From UBA3495 sp964629875 (GTDB lineage Bacteria > Chloroflexota > Dehalococcoidia > Lucifugimonadales > UBA3495): a stretch of 64,000 bases of DNA. The stretch spans positions 78,715-142,714 of the forward strand of contig CAZVRK010000002.1 of the NCBI GenBank assembly GCA_964629875.1, written 5' to 3'. Under the pieces are notes generated by a model. It was not told the DNA's origin, ran no database searches, and was given only the letters and a program-made list of their open reading frames with translations. Each line of letters starts with the position of its first letter. The first letter of the stretch is position 1. The position numbers and the translations under genes were made by a program. Positions 18,236 through 26,692 of this stretch are shown here, piece by piece.

Positions 18236-18404
18236 GATACAACCTCCAAGGAGTCAATTTGTCTTTATGCCAGCACCTATAATAACGCCTGTTTGTTAGA
18301 CGGACAAGAAATCAATTTAGAGAGTTAGCGCACCTGCATAGTCTCGGTTGTCACACGTATACCCGCGAGTTAGAATTAGCCAGACTTCTACAGGAGGAAC
18401 CTAT

Positions 18405-18824
18405 ATGTATAACAAAGCTATGCTCAGCCTCGACCAGACCCAAGCTGCTATGGCAGCGATGATAAATAAAGCAACCCAGGAACCAGATAGGCCCGTGACA
18501 ATTTCAATAGTTGACGACCGCGGCAATCTTCTTAGCTACGCCCGCATGGACAATTGTGCTACCGGGCCCCAGACACTAGCTACACGAAAGGCGTATACCG
18601 CGGCAATGCGACGAATGGATTCGGCCACATTCGCCGAAAATCTTAAGAAGCAGGGCCAAAATGTCAGCGATTTCGGAGATCACTCATTAGTAGCTGTCCA
18701 AGGCGCTGTGGTTATAGTCCATCCGGAAACAAAAGCCATTCTTGGAGGGATCGGTATTAGTGGACTCTCTTCACAAGAAGACGAAGATCTAGCCAATATC
18801 GGACTAGCAGCTCTCGGACTTTAA
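18405..18824 (+). CDS. GlcG/HbpS-family heme-binding-like protein
   Basis: A 139-residue single-domain protein of the GlcG/HbpS family. Diagnostic blocks are VTISIVDDRGNLLSYARMDN, TLATRKAYTAA and GGIGISGLSSQEDEDLA near the C-terminus. Members are often found beside dehydrogenases of hydroxyacids or glycols; the molecular role is unclear and some bind heme. The frame is open from 18348, but ATG 18405 has an excellent AGGAGG (18392-18397). First gene of the seven-gene + strand run. Confidence 0.83.
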   Translation: MYNKAMLSLDQTQAAMAAMINKATQEPDRPVTISIVDDRGNLLSYARMDNCATGPQTLATRKAYTAAMRRMDSATFAENLKKQGQNVSDFGDHSLVAVQGAVVIVHPETKAILGGIGISGLSSQEDEDLANIGLAALGL

Positions 18825-18854
18825 ACCCTATTCATGTGATTAACGGAGGCAGTT

Positions 18855-19724
18855 ATGTCCAATCCTCGGGCAGATTATTCCCCAATATTTCATAGGGATC
18901 CGATACATCTACCCAATAACGCACGGGTCGCGGTATGGCCTGTCATAAATGTTGAGGAATGGGATATCAACGAACCCATGGCCAGACGCGTGCTGCCAAC
19001 ACCTCAAGGAGTAGAGATAATACCCGACGTGCCCAACTTTGGTTGGTTCGACTACGGCCTGCGGGTCGGGTTCTGGAGAATGAAGAGGGTCCTGGACAGT
19101 CACTCAATACGAGCGACAGTCAGTTTAAATGCTTCCGTATGCCAGAGCTATCCCCAGATCGTGACCGAAAGCCTCGAATCCGGGTGGGAAATGATGGGGC
19201 ACAGCTTCATTCAAAGAGTAATCAATAAAGAACCGGATGAACGCGCAACTATCAGAAAAACCATCCAGACAATCAAAGACTTTACAGGGACAGCACCTAG
19301 AGGTTGGATGGGACCCGGCCTAGCTGAAACCTTCGATACTCCTGACATACTAGCCGACGAGGGAATTGAATATGTCTGCGACTGGTGTAATGATGACCAG
19401 CCATATCCCATGATAATGAAGGACCCCAATCATAGCCTCACATCCATTCCCTATACCGTCGAATTGAACGATATTCCCATATATATAGATCAGCATCATC
19501 GCTCACCAGAGTTATTTGAGCGTACCAAAGACCATTTCTTAACGCTGTATGAGGAAGGAAAGGAAAGCGCTCGCATAATGGCTGTATCTGTTCATCCATA
19601 TATTACGGGAGTTCCTCACCGGATTAATTATTACAACCAGATTTTCGAATACATAAAACAATTTGATGACGTCATATTCATGACTGGTAGTGAGATCTTG
19701 GATTGGTATAAATCGGTTACATAA
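18855..19724 (+). CDS. Polysaccharide-deacetylase (NodB) family hydrolase, allantoinase PuuE-like
   Basis: A 289-residue protein with the NodB-homology barrel. RVAVWPVINVEEWD is the first strand with the acidic residues usual in the PuuE-like branch. SGWEMMGHSFIQRV carries the metal His; the canonical H-x3-5-H motif appears reduced to one His in this stretch. DWCNDDQPYPM and MAVSVHPYITGVPHR carry late metal or acid-base residues. Enzymes of this branch hydrolyse cyclic amides such as allantoin as well as N-acetyl sugars. GGAG RBS before ATG 18855. Its neighbours are metabolic, so a ring or amide hydrolase role is favoured over cell-wall trimming; inference. Confidence 0.8.
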   Translation: MSNPRADYSPIFHRDPIHLPNNARVAVWPVINVEEWDINEPMARRVLPTPQGVEIIPDVPNFGWFDYGLRVGFWRMKRVLDSHSIRATVSLNASVCQSYPQIVTESLESGWEMMGHSFIQRVINKEPDERATIRKTIQTIKDFTGTAPRGWMGPGLAETFDTPDILADEGIEYVCDWCNDDQPYPMIMKDPNHSLTSIPYTVELNDIPIYIDQHHRSPELFERTKDHFLTLYEEGKESARIMAVSVHPYITGVPHRINYYNQIFEYIKQFDDVIFMTGSEILDWYKSVT

Positions 19725-19761
19725 CCAGTCCAGCCATAATTGAGAAGAGAAGGAAATATCG

Positions 19762-20793
19762 ATGCCAAACAACAGCCCAATTATCACAACTATAGTAGGC
19801 ACAGGCGACGCTGGTTTCTCCGGAGATAACGGTCCTGCCATTCAGGCCTCACTGCGTGAGCCATTCATGTGTGATTTTGACACCGACGGGAATCTTTATG
19901 TATGTGAGGCAAAGAACCATACCGTTCGCAAAATTGACATGGTTACAAAAACCATCACAACCGTAGCCGGAACAGGCGAATCTGGTTATACAGGTGATGG
20001 CGGACCGGCTACAAGCGCGACCATGAACGAGCCCTATTCGCTGCAAGTAGCTGCAAACGGCGATATTTATATAGTTGACCGACTAAATGCCGTAGTGCGG
20101 AAAGTAGATGGATCTACTGGTATCATCACCACAGTAGTGGGAACAGGCGAACCCGGTTATTCCGGTGACAAAGGGCCTGGAGAAACCGCGCAAATGCGTG
20201 AGCCAAACGATTGTTTCTTGACTAACTCAGGAGGACTCTTGATCGCTGATATCCAAGATCAACGAGTCAGACATTTAGACCTGTCTTCAGGAATAATAAC
20301 CACTTTCGCCGGTAATGGGGAGAAGGTGCGAGAAGGAGATGGGCTACCCGCTACTGAAGCCAGTATTCTAGGTGCTAGAGCGGTATGCATGGATAGCTTA
20401 GGAAATACATATATTTGCGAACGCGAAGGCAACGGAGTTCGTAAAGTGGATAATAATGGCATCATGTCAACTGTAGCCGGCACCGGGGAGCGCGGCTACA
20501 CCGGAGATAATGGACCCGCAATCGAAGCACAATGGGGATCACCAAAGGCCATACGTTGCAATGCAAAAGATGAAATCATAGTGGTAGACACAGAGAATCA
20601 TGCTCTTAGAAAAATAGATCCTGCTTCAAACATCGTGACCACAATAGCCGGAGGCCACCTAGGCGGTGACGGTGATGGGGGCCCGGCTACTGATGCTGGA
20701 TTGGAACGACCCCATGGGTGCGGCATAGATGAATCTGGTGTCATTTATATTGCGGATAGTAACAATCACAGAGTAAGAATATTTAATCAGTAA
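19762..20793 (+). CDS. Six-repeat NHL beta-propeller protein
   Basis: A 343-residue protein built of six near-identical blades. The motif G[TN]G...G[YF][TS]GD.GPA..A begins at residues 13, 70, 127, 184, 240 and 297, a period of 56-57 residues. Each blade continues with D..GN[LI]YI.[DE]..NH.VRK. There is no signal peptide or other domain. NHL propellers often act as lyases, lactonases or binding platforms. Being in a catabolic gene run, an SMP-30-like lactonase or a ring-closed binding role is possible; not proven. Fourth blade is the most divergent (GNGEKVREGDGLPA). Confidence 0.85.
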   Translation: MPNNSPIITTIVGTGDAGFSGDNGPAIQASLREPFMCDFDTDGNLYVCEAKNHTVRKIDMVTKTITTVAGTGESGYTGDGGPATSATMNEPYSLQVAANGDIYIVDRLNAVVRKVDGSTGIITTVVGTGEPGYSGDKGPGETAQMREPNDCFLTNSGGLLIADIQDQRVRHLDLSSGIITTFAGNGEKVREGDGLPATEASILGARAVCMDSLGNTYICEREGNGVRKVDNNGIMSTVAGTGERGYTGDNGPAIEAQWGSPKAIRCNAKDEIIVVDTENHALRKIDPASNIVTTIAGGHLGGDGDGGPATDAGLERPHGCGIDESGVIYIADSNNHRVRIFNQ

Positions 20794-20832
20794 TAAGACC
20801 AATACAAACTACAAATAAGAAAGGATTGCACC

Positions 20833-21783
20833 ATGGAAACTGTCGGATTTATTGGGTTGGGAAATATGGGAGGAGGAATGTCCTCCAACATCCAGAAGGC
20901 GGGATATCAACTAGTCGTTTATGACGTCAGAGAAGAATCCACTAAACGCCTATTAGAAGGCGGTGCTCGCTTGGGTAATTCTCCGGCGGACGTGGCAAAC
21001 AGGTGTGATATCACTTTTACATCACTCCCAGGTCCTAAAGAAGTTGAAGCAGTTGCCTTAGGCAGAGAAGGTGTTCTGGAGGGAATCAAACCCGGAACCA
21101 TTTATGTCGACTTGTCCTCCAGTAGGCCCACTTTAATCAGAGAAATGGAGCCCAAATTCACTGAAAAGGGTGCTTACATTCTTGACGCTCCTGTAAGCGG
21201 GGGTAAAACCGGCGCCGAAAGCGGCAATCTGGCCGTAATGGTCGGTGGTGATAAGGCAATATTCGACCAAATTAAGCCAATTCTAGACTCATTCGGGGAC
21301 AAGGTGTTTTATGCTGGAGGAATTGGAAACGGTTCAGTATGCAAATTAGTGCACAACATGATTGGGCACAGCGTAAGACAAGCTATAGCTGAAGGATTGA
21401 CCTTAGGTGTCAAAGCAGGAGTAGACGCAGAATCACTCTGGGAATGTATGCGGCGAGGATCCCTCGGCCGTATGAGAATCTTACACGAAGGATTAGTCCG
21501 AACCATGTTCAAAGGGAGTTACGAACCGGCTAGCTTCGCACTCGACCTCGCATATAAAGATATCTCACTAGCCTGCGAATTAGCTGAAGAGTATAACGTG
21601 CCAATGCCCATGACAGTCTTGGCCCGACAAATTACATTGCAAGCAGTCAATCGTGGTTGGGGCTCCAAAGATAGCTCGATACCCGTTGTTCTCCAAGAAG
21701 AGCAGGCAGGAGTCGAAGTACGAGCACCCCAGATAGACCCGGCACAATCAGGAAAATTCATTACTACTAATCCCAACGCCTAA
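20833..21783 (+). CDS. NAD(P)-dependent beta-hydroxyacid dehydrogenase (3-hydroxyisobutyrate dehydrogenase family)
   Basis: A 316-residue protein. The Rossmann motif GFIGLGNMGGGM (G8, G10, G13) is followed by the family substrate-binding block DAPVSGGKTGAESGNL (about 118-132) and the catalytic Lys171 in GSVCKLVHNM. Such enzymes oxidise 3-hydroxyisobutyrate, tartronate semialdehyde, gamma-hydroxybutyrate or similar acids. It is about 20 residues longer than the family norm, with an unusual polar C-terminal tail. Fourth gene in the run; consistent with sequential oxidation of a branched or hydroxy acid. Confidence 0.88.
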   Translation: METVGFIGLGNMGGGMSSNIQKAGYQLVVYDVREESTKRLLEGGARLGNSPADVANRCDITFTSLPGPKEVEAVALGREGVLEGIKPGTIYVDLSSSRPTLIREMEPKFTEKGAYILDAPVSGGKTGAESGNLAVMVGGDKAIFDQIKPILDSFGDKVFYAGGIGNGSVCKLVHNMIGHSVRQAIAEGLTLGVKAGVDAESLWECMRRGSLGRMRILHEGLVRTMFKGSYEPASFALDLAYKDISLACELAEEYNVPMPMTVLARQITLQAVNRGWGSKDSSIPVVLQEEQAGVEVRAPQIDPAQSGKFITTNPNA

Positions 21784-21789
21784 ATATCG

Positions 21790-21820
21790 AATGGTGGTGC
21801 ATAGACTATGCACCACCATT
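21790..21820. repeat. Perfect 31-bp palindrome (hairpin)
   Basis: Fifteen-base arms (21790-21804 and 21806-21820) around one central base, lying seven bases after the stop of the dehydrogenase gene. No U tract follows on either strand. It may be a terminator or RNA-stabilising hairpin splitting the gene run, or a protein-binding dyad. Confidence 0.6.
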
Positions 21821-21837
21821 ACAACCATTATTAAATA

Positions 21838-22467
21838 ATGTATAAAGCAGCTAAACCAGTAGATATTCTCCTAGGGACAGGCAATATAGCCAAGCAAGCT
21901 ATGCTTGCGGGGCTTGTGGAAGGATTACCGCTGAATCCAGTCTCTCCCCAGGATATCGGACTGGATTCCAATCCCGATGAAACTGCACCTTCTCACGAAG
22001 AAGTTGCTCGCGACAAAGCAGCTCAGTGGTCATTAGACAGCGGATTATTAACAATAGCCTCGGACGGAGGCCTGGTCATACCATCCTTGGGCTCAAAATG
22101 GGAAAGTCTTTTCACCCATAGGTTCGCTGGACCATCTGCAACCGACAATGCTAGGGCAGATGAACTGTTAAGATTAATGGATCCGTACGAGAATGATGCT
22201 CGCTCAGCCTCTTGGGTAGAAGCTCTCGCGATCGCAGAAAATGGACAGGTCATAAAAAGCTGGTCGCTTGAAGGGGCCACGGGCCTAATTGCCGATCATA
22301 CCCGCGGAAATCTTACAGATCGTGGGTTTTGGGTATTTTCAATGTGGTATTTCCCTAAATACCAGAGAACCTACGATGATCTCACAGAATCAGAGCGGTT
22401 AGATTTAAACGACCACTGGCTTCAACTAAAGAACTTAGTCCGCGAATATTTCACAATAGAAAGCTAG
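21838..22467 (+). CDS. Ham1/RdgB-like nucleoside-triphosphate pyrophosphatase homologue
   Basis: A 209-residue divergent member of the ITPase-like (Ham1) family. The N-terminus DILLGTGNIAKQAML matches the nucleotide-binding T.N..K segment with an altered order. The metal and substrate block is TIASDGGLVIPSLG (family: ADDSGLEVDAL), and later RFAG, as well as GNLTDRGFWV near the C-terminus. True RdgB enzymes remove ITP and XTP. This copy lies inside a catabolic gene run and lacks several canonical residues, so it may act on another phosphate compound or be inactive. The ATG at 21838 directly follows an AT-rich stretch with no clear RBS. Confidence 0.7.
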   Translation: MYKAAKPVDILLGTGNIAKQAMLAGLVEGLPLNPVSPQDIGLDSNPDETAPSHEEVARDKAAQWSLDSGLLTIASDGGLVIPSLGSKWESLFTHRFAGPSATDNARADELLRLMDPYENDARSASWVEALAIAENGQVIKSWSLEGATGLIADHTRGNLTDRGFWVFSMWYFPKYQRTYDDLTESERLDLNDHWLQLKNLVREYFTIES

Positions 22468-22548
22468 CCAATAAAACCTTCCAAATGCTGATTGACGAGG
22501 GTTTTAGGCACAGTTATCCTTAAAAAAATTGCGTCGGGGTGTGATTCC

Positions 22549-24297
22549 ATGACCCAATACAAAGTGATCCGAGAAAGAAACGTGATGGTGCCAATGCGCG
22601 ACGGCACTTGTCTGGCAACAGACGTATTCCGCCCGGACGCACCGGGCAGATTCCCTGTCCTTGTGAACAGAGGTCCCTACGGTAAAGACAGTTATGTAGA
22701 AAATCCACACCACTCTGTATGGTATTTCCCAGAACATGGATACGTAGTACTAAGCCAGGATTGTAGAGGCCGATTCGAATCAGAAGGCGACTACGATCCA
22801 TTATTCCAGGAGTCGAATGATGGATGGGATACGGTTGAATGGGCTGCAAGGCAACCCTGGTCAAACGGCCGGGTCGCTACAACTGGTCAGTCCTATCTGG
22901 CCGCAACTCAATACACTCTTGCAACAGCAGACCCACTGCCTCCTCACCTTCAGACAATGGCACCAGTATCAGCATCTTCTGACTTTCATCAGAGTTGGGT
23001 TTATCACACAGGGGGAGCCATGGAGTGGGGGTGGATGGTGCCTTACGCTATCCTAAAAGGGAGAAATACCCTTGAGCGTGCAGGATTAAGCGATCTGTTG
23101 TCTGAAATGGACAAGTACGTGTTGGAGCCTGGTAACTTTGGGCAACCACTAACAGACGAATGGTACCAGCATTTACCCTTAAGGGATTGGATAGATCGCC
23201 TAAAAGAGGCCGCCCCCTATTTCCATGAATATTTTGATCAGGAACTGGACGGGCCATACTGGTGGAAAATCGGGTTAAAACAGCACCTTCAGAGAATCAA
23301 CATGCCCATGTTCCATATCAGCTCGTGGTATGACATTTTCCTGGAAGGTGCCTTGACAGCTTTTTCAGAAATCAGCGAAAGAGGTGCTACTTCCCTCGCT
23401 AAAGAGAATCAGAAACTGCTTGTTGGCCCTTGGGCACATATACGCCCCTTTACAGAGCCAAACACAGGCGGCTGCGGAGATATCGACTTTGGTGAGGCAG
23501 CAGCTATTGAACTACACGAGCACTTACGACGCTGGTTTGATCATTGGTTAAAAGATGAAGACACCGGATATCTTGATGAACCCAGCGTGAATATATTCGT
23601 CATGGGAGAAAACCAATGGCGACAAGAAGACGAGTGGCCTCTTGCTAGAACACATTACACAAAATTTTATTTACATGGAGATACTCCGGCAAATTCCAAG
23701 AATGGGGGAGGCTATTTATCGACAGTCCCGCCAGATGATGACAAACCGGATGAATACATTTACGATCCAGAAAACCCTGTACCAACAAAAGGTGGTAACA
23801 CTCTAATAATCCCATTTGGAGTAGCCAATCAATCAGAAACTGAAGCACGGGATGATGTACTGGTGTACAGTACTCCTCCGTTAGAGAAAGACACTGAAAT
23901 AACCGGTCCGATCAAGATGCACTTATTCGCTGCAACAAGTGCAATCGATACAGATTTCACAGCAAAACTAGTTGATGTACATCCAGATGGATACTCGCAG
24001 AACTTGCAGGATGGAATAGTACGCGCGCGGTTTAGAACTTCGGTTGCGCAACCTTCTTTCGTAGAGCCAGGACGGGTGTATCCATACGTAATAGATCTAT
24101 GGTCTACAAGCCACCTAGTCAAGAAGGGGCATCAAATTCGCGTCGACATATCTAGTAGTAATTTCCCCAGATTCGATCGAAATCCCAATACTGGGGCTAC
24201 CCTAGGAGTGGACTCCAAACTAGAAAAGGCCAAACAAACGGTTTATCATAACAGCACATATCCATCGCATATGGTATTGCCACTTATTCCGAGATAA
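22549..24297 (+). CDS. CocE/NonD-family hydrolase (X-Pro dipeptidyl-peptidase S15 type)
   Basis: A 582-residue serine hydrolase. N-terminal alpha/beta domain with MVPMRDGTCLATDVFRP and RGPYG, the oxyanion Tyr in that block, and the nucleophile in TGQSYLA (Ser115). A helical cap follows, then SSWYDIF. The His is in VGPWAHIRP, and the C-terminal jelly-roll begins near DVLVYSTPPLEKDTEITG. Members cleave acyl esters such as cocaine, beta-lactam side-chain amides or peptides. The frame is open from 22492, but ATG 22549 begins at the conserved sequence. Cytoplasmic. It is followed 18 bases later by the Gluconate_2-dh3 gene. Confidence 0.9.
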   Translation: MTQYKVIRERNVMVPMRDGTCLATDVFRPDAPGRFPVLVNRGPYGKDSYVENPHHSVWYFPEHGYVVLSQDCRGRFESEGDYDPLFQESNDGWDTVEWAARQPWSNGRVATTGQSYLAATQYTLATADPLPPHLQTMAPVSASSDFHQSWVYHTGGAMEWGWMVPYAILKGRNTLERAGLSDLLSEMDKYVLEPGNFGQPLTDEWYQHLPLRDWIDRLKEAAPYFHEYFDQELDGPYWWKIGLKQHLQRINMPMFHISSWYDIFLEGALTAFSEISERGATSLAKENQKLLVGPWAHIRPFTEPNTGGCGDIDFGEAAAIELHEHLRRWFDHWLKDEDTGYLDEPSVNIFVMGENQWRQEDEWPLARTHYTKFYLHGDTPANSKNGGGYLSTVPPDDDKPDEYIYDPENPVPTKGGNTLIIPFGVANQSETEARDDVLVYSTPPLEKDTEITGPIKMHLFAATSAIDTDFTAKLVDVHPDGYSQNLQDGIVRARFRTSVAQPSFVEPGRVYPYVIDLWSTSHLVKKGHQIRVDISSSNFPRFDRNPNTGATLGVDSKLEKAKQTVYHNSTYPSHMVLPLIPR

Positions 24298-24315
24298 ATT
24301 AAACGAGACGAGATT

Positions 24316-24771
24316 ATGCCAGATACGAATAAAATATTTACTGACGATCAAAGTGATCTCTTAACAGAAGTGCTTAACCGGATCGTACCTGCTAACGGAG
24401 ATCTGCCTAGCGCAGGCGATCTCGGAATCGCAGCATTTATAGAATCCGCTGTTAGCACCGATCCATCCTTGAGAAGACTATTTACGGACGGACTGGCACA
24501 AATAAACATAACGGCCAGTCAAAATGGCAATGATTTCTTAGACTTATCCGATTCCGCCAAGGACGAGGTTCTTAAAGATGTTGAATCCCATAACGGACCA
24601 TTCTTTTCGACGATGGTCCGCCAGTGCTACAACGGGTATTACACAAATGAGACAGTCTTAGCTAGTATTGGCTATGAGGCAATAAGGCCAGAAGATTACG
24701 TATACAAACCTATCGACGAAAGCCTCCTAGCGCCCCAGCGGGAAAGGGCTCCATTCTGGACCAAAGTATAA
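24316..24771 (+). CDS. Gluconate 2-dehydrogenase subunit 3 family protein (orphan)
   Basis: A 151-residue helical protein with the family pattern LLTEVLNRIVPANGDLPSAGDLGIAAFIES and FFSTMVRQCYNGYYTNETVL. In known complexes this subunit accompanies a GMC-type flavoprotein and a cytochrome c, and is often exported by Tat. Here there is no signal peptide and no GMC partner; the closest flavoprotein in the run is the divergent TcuA-like gene. It closes the + strand gene run. Partner unknown. Confidence 0.78.
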   Translation: MPDTNKIFTDDQSDLLTEVLNRIVPANGDLPSAGDLGIAAFIESAVSTDPSLRRLFTDGLAQINITASQNGNDFLDLSDSAKDEVLKDVESHNGPFFSTMVRQCYNGYYTNETVLASIGYEAIRPEDYVYKPIDESLLAPQRERAPFWTKV

Positions 24772-24775
24772 AGAT

Positions 24776-24994
24776 CTAGAAAACCCTATTAGCAACTAAA
24801 GGCATCTTATCGAGTACAGCCCTTGGGATAAGCCATCGAGTACCCCACTTAATCCCCGGTATATCGCCTTGTGCAAGGCCTTGGTAAACTTTTTCCTCTG
24901 GGATTTCCAATAGGCTTGCAACTTCAGTAGGGGCAAAAACTATTTTCTCTTGCCCTGGAAGTAATCGGTCAAACCATTCTTGATTATCTGCCAT
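24776..24994 (-). CDS. Small helix-turn-helix protein (excisionase/MerR-like HTH_17 type, 72 aa)
   Basis: The segment FAPTEVASLLEIPEEKVYQGLAQGDIPGIKWGTRWLIPRAVLDKM is the standard single-domain helix-turn-helix of the excisionase/HTH_17 type: a tyrosine recognition helix, then the wing RWLIPR. It converges with the Gluconate_2-dh3 gene, four bases between stops. With no integrase nearby it is more likely a small regulator than a true excisionase. Confidence 0.72.
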   Translation of the reverse strand: MADNQEWFDRLLPGQEKIVFAPTEVASLLEIPEEKVYQGLAQGDIPGIKWGTRWLIPRAVLDKMPLVANRVF

Positions 24995-25134
24995 ATAAAT
25001 CCCACTCAGATATGTGCCCAGAATCCGAGCCTAATTATGATGTGGGACACAGTCTAAACTGTTTTAGGATTACATAACCTAGAGAATTCAAGACAGATTG
25101 TCTAGAGTTTTAGAACGTAGATGGCTAGATAATA

Positions 25135-26535
25135 TTACCGGCGATAGACATTTCCGACCGGGGTTCTCTCACAATTCAATCGCCTACTGAGGTGCAATCC
25201 CTCAAGAATAAATTCGATAGCGGATGCCACTATTTCAGGACGTCTGTCATCAGTCAATACGGCTACTGCTCCTGACAGACCACTAATCTTGTCCAGCATT
25301 CCAGGATAATTCTTGGAAGGCTCATCGCTCCCGGTGAGAGCTGTATTACCAATATCAAAAGAGTCTACTATTTCATCAAGATTAGCGTCCGAGAAATATT
25401 TGGTGAATATCTCGATTACTGCCCTCTTGATCAAGTCCTCCATTAATCGACCTTCACTTCCTTCTTCAAAGGTTTCAAGTTCGATTTTGCCGCTTAGAGA
25501 AGCCATAATGTACTGAAGATCACTGACCCTGGGACATGATATTTCCTGACCCTGGCGTATGGTCCTTCTAACGGAGTTGCTCAGCATAGTTTCGTAGTTC
25601 GCAATAGAAGCTCTTACACTGACTCCTGACCTCTGGTTAATTTCCCTACTGCTCCTCGCCTGGTAGGTCACTTCAGCTAGCACTTCTTTCATAAACTGGG
25701 GGATTACCAGCGTTTCTTCATCAGGGAATTTACTCCGCTCCTGATCCATTATGAAAATCTCTTGTTCTAGCGTTTGCGGGTAATGCGTATGTATCTGTGA
25801 TCCATATCTATCTTTCAGAGGGGTAACTATACGCCCTCTATTCGTGTAGTCTTCAGGGTTAGCAGTGGAAACTACATAAACATCGAGCGGGAGTTGCACC
25901 CGGTACCCTTTGATCTGCACATCCCTTTCTTCCATAAGATTGAACAATCCCACCTGGATGCGCTCTGATAAATCGGGAAGTTCGTTGATACAGAAAATCC
26001 CTCGATTGGTTCGTGGAACCAATCCGAAATGAATTGCTAGTTCATCCCCTAGATAACGACCTTCCGCTATTTTTATAGGATCTATCTCACCGATCAAGTC
26101 TGCTATCGAAATATCAGGAGTGGCCAATTTTTCCGAATACCTGTCACTCGGAGTTATCCAATCAACAGGTAAGTCCTCTCCTAGCTCAACGGCCTTTTCC
26201 CTACATCCATAACAGACCGGTTTATAGGGATCATCATTGATCTCGCATCCCATTACTACCGGTATATAGGGATCAAGCAAATTAACCAATCCCCTTATTA
26301 ATCTCGATTTCGCCTGTCCTCTTTCCCCTAGCAAAATAATATCCTGGCCAGACAACAGGGCATTTTCCAATTGAGGAATCACTGTATTTTCAAATCCAAT
26401 AATTCCCGGAAAAACCTCTTCCTCAGCCTTAATCTTGTTGATTAAGTTATTACGTAATTCTTCACGTACCGGCACGACCTTGTAGTTGGATTCCTTAAGC
26501 TCCCCCAATGTGCTAACCTGAGGTTTCGAGGCCAT
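25135..26535 (-). CDS. AAA+ ATPase of the magnesium-chelatase / MoxR type with CxxC insert
   Basis: A 466-residue ATPase. Walker A GERGQAKS (about 70-77), Walker B GIFCINELPD (about 179-188), pre-sensor LMEERDVQIKGY, sensor-1-like STANPEDYTNRG and arginine-finger DRYGSQI. Between Walker A and B it has an insert with C98 and C108-x2-C111, not usual in BchI or MoxR proteins. The C-terminal part is a helical lid. The start is ATG 26535, seven bases after AGGAG; the GTG at 26541 is too close. Such ATPases usually work with a VWA-domain partner, which is absent in the window. Role: chaperone-like remodeling, target unknown. Confidence 0.82.
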   Translation of the reverse strand: MASKPQVSTLGELKESNYKVVPVREELRNNLINKIKAEEEVFPGIIGFENTVIPQLENALLSGQDIILLGERGQAKSRLIRGLVNLLDPYIPVVMGCEINDDPYKPVCYGCREKAVELGEDLPVDWITPSDRYSEKLATPDISIADLIGEIDPIKIAEGRYLGDELAIHFGLVPRTNRGIFCINELPDLSERIQVGLFNLMEERDVQIKGYRVQLPLDVYVVSTANPEDYTNRGRIVTPLKDRYGSQIHTHYPQTLEQEIFIMDQERSKFPDEETLVIPQFMKEVLAEVTYQARSSREINQRSGVSVRASIANYETMLSNSVRRTIRQGQEISCPRVSDLQYIMASLSGKIELETFEEGSEGRLMEDLIKRAVIEIFTKYFSDANLDEIVDSFDIGNTALTGSDEPSKNYPGMLDKISGLSGAVAVLTDDRRPEIVASAIEFILEGLHLSRRLNCERTPVGNVYRR

Positions 26536-26668
26536 TTCCACACTCCTAATTCTTGCAGATACTCTTGCTAATTCATTTAAGACAGCCCTAAAAAGTTAGT
26601 ATAGCATTTACTGAGAAATAGAAATTTTGGTGTGTCGTAAATAAATGCACACTAAACACTTTATCCTT

Positions 26669-26674
26669 TATAAT
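26669..26674 (+). promoter_or_regulatory. Consensus -10 box (TATAAT) upstream of DUF1232 gene
   Basis: An exact TATAAT at 26669-26674 with a weak -35 TGCACA (26646-26651) 17 bases upstream. It falls inside the longest open frame beginning at 26645, so that upstream start cannot be used by this promoter and ATG 26693 is preferred. Confidence 0.45.
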
Positions 26675-26692
26675 CGAACTAGGGTGTTTAAG

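Noticed and set aside
22472..22506. Terminator hairpin between Ham1-like and CocE genes
   Set aside because: Only a 7-bp A/T-rich stem with a 21-base loop; too weak to call.
24776..24994. Excisionase of a prophage or integrative element
   Set aside because: Only the HTH fold supports it; no integrase, capsid or relaxase gene lies near, so a small regulator is more likely.
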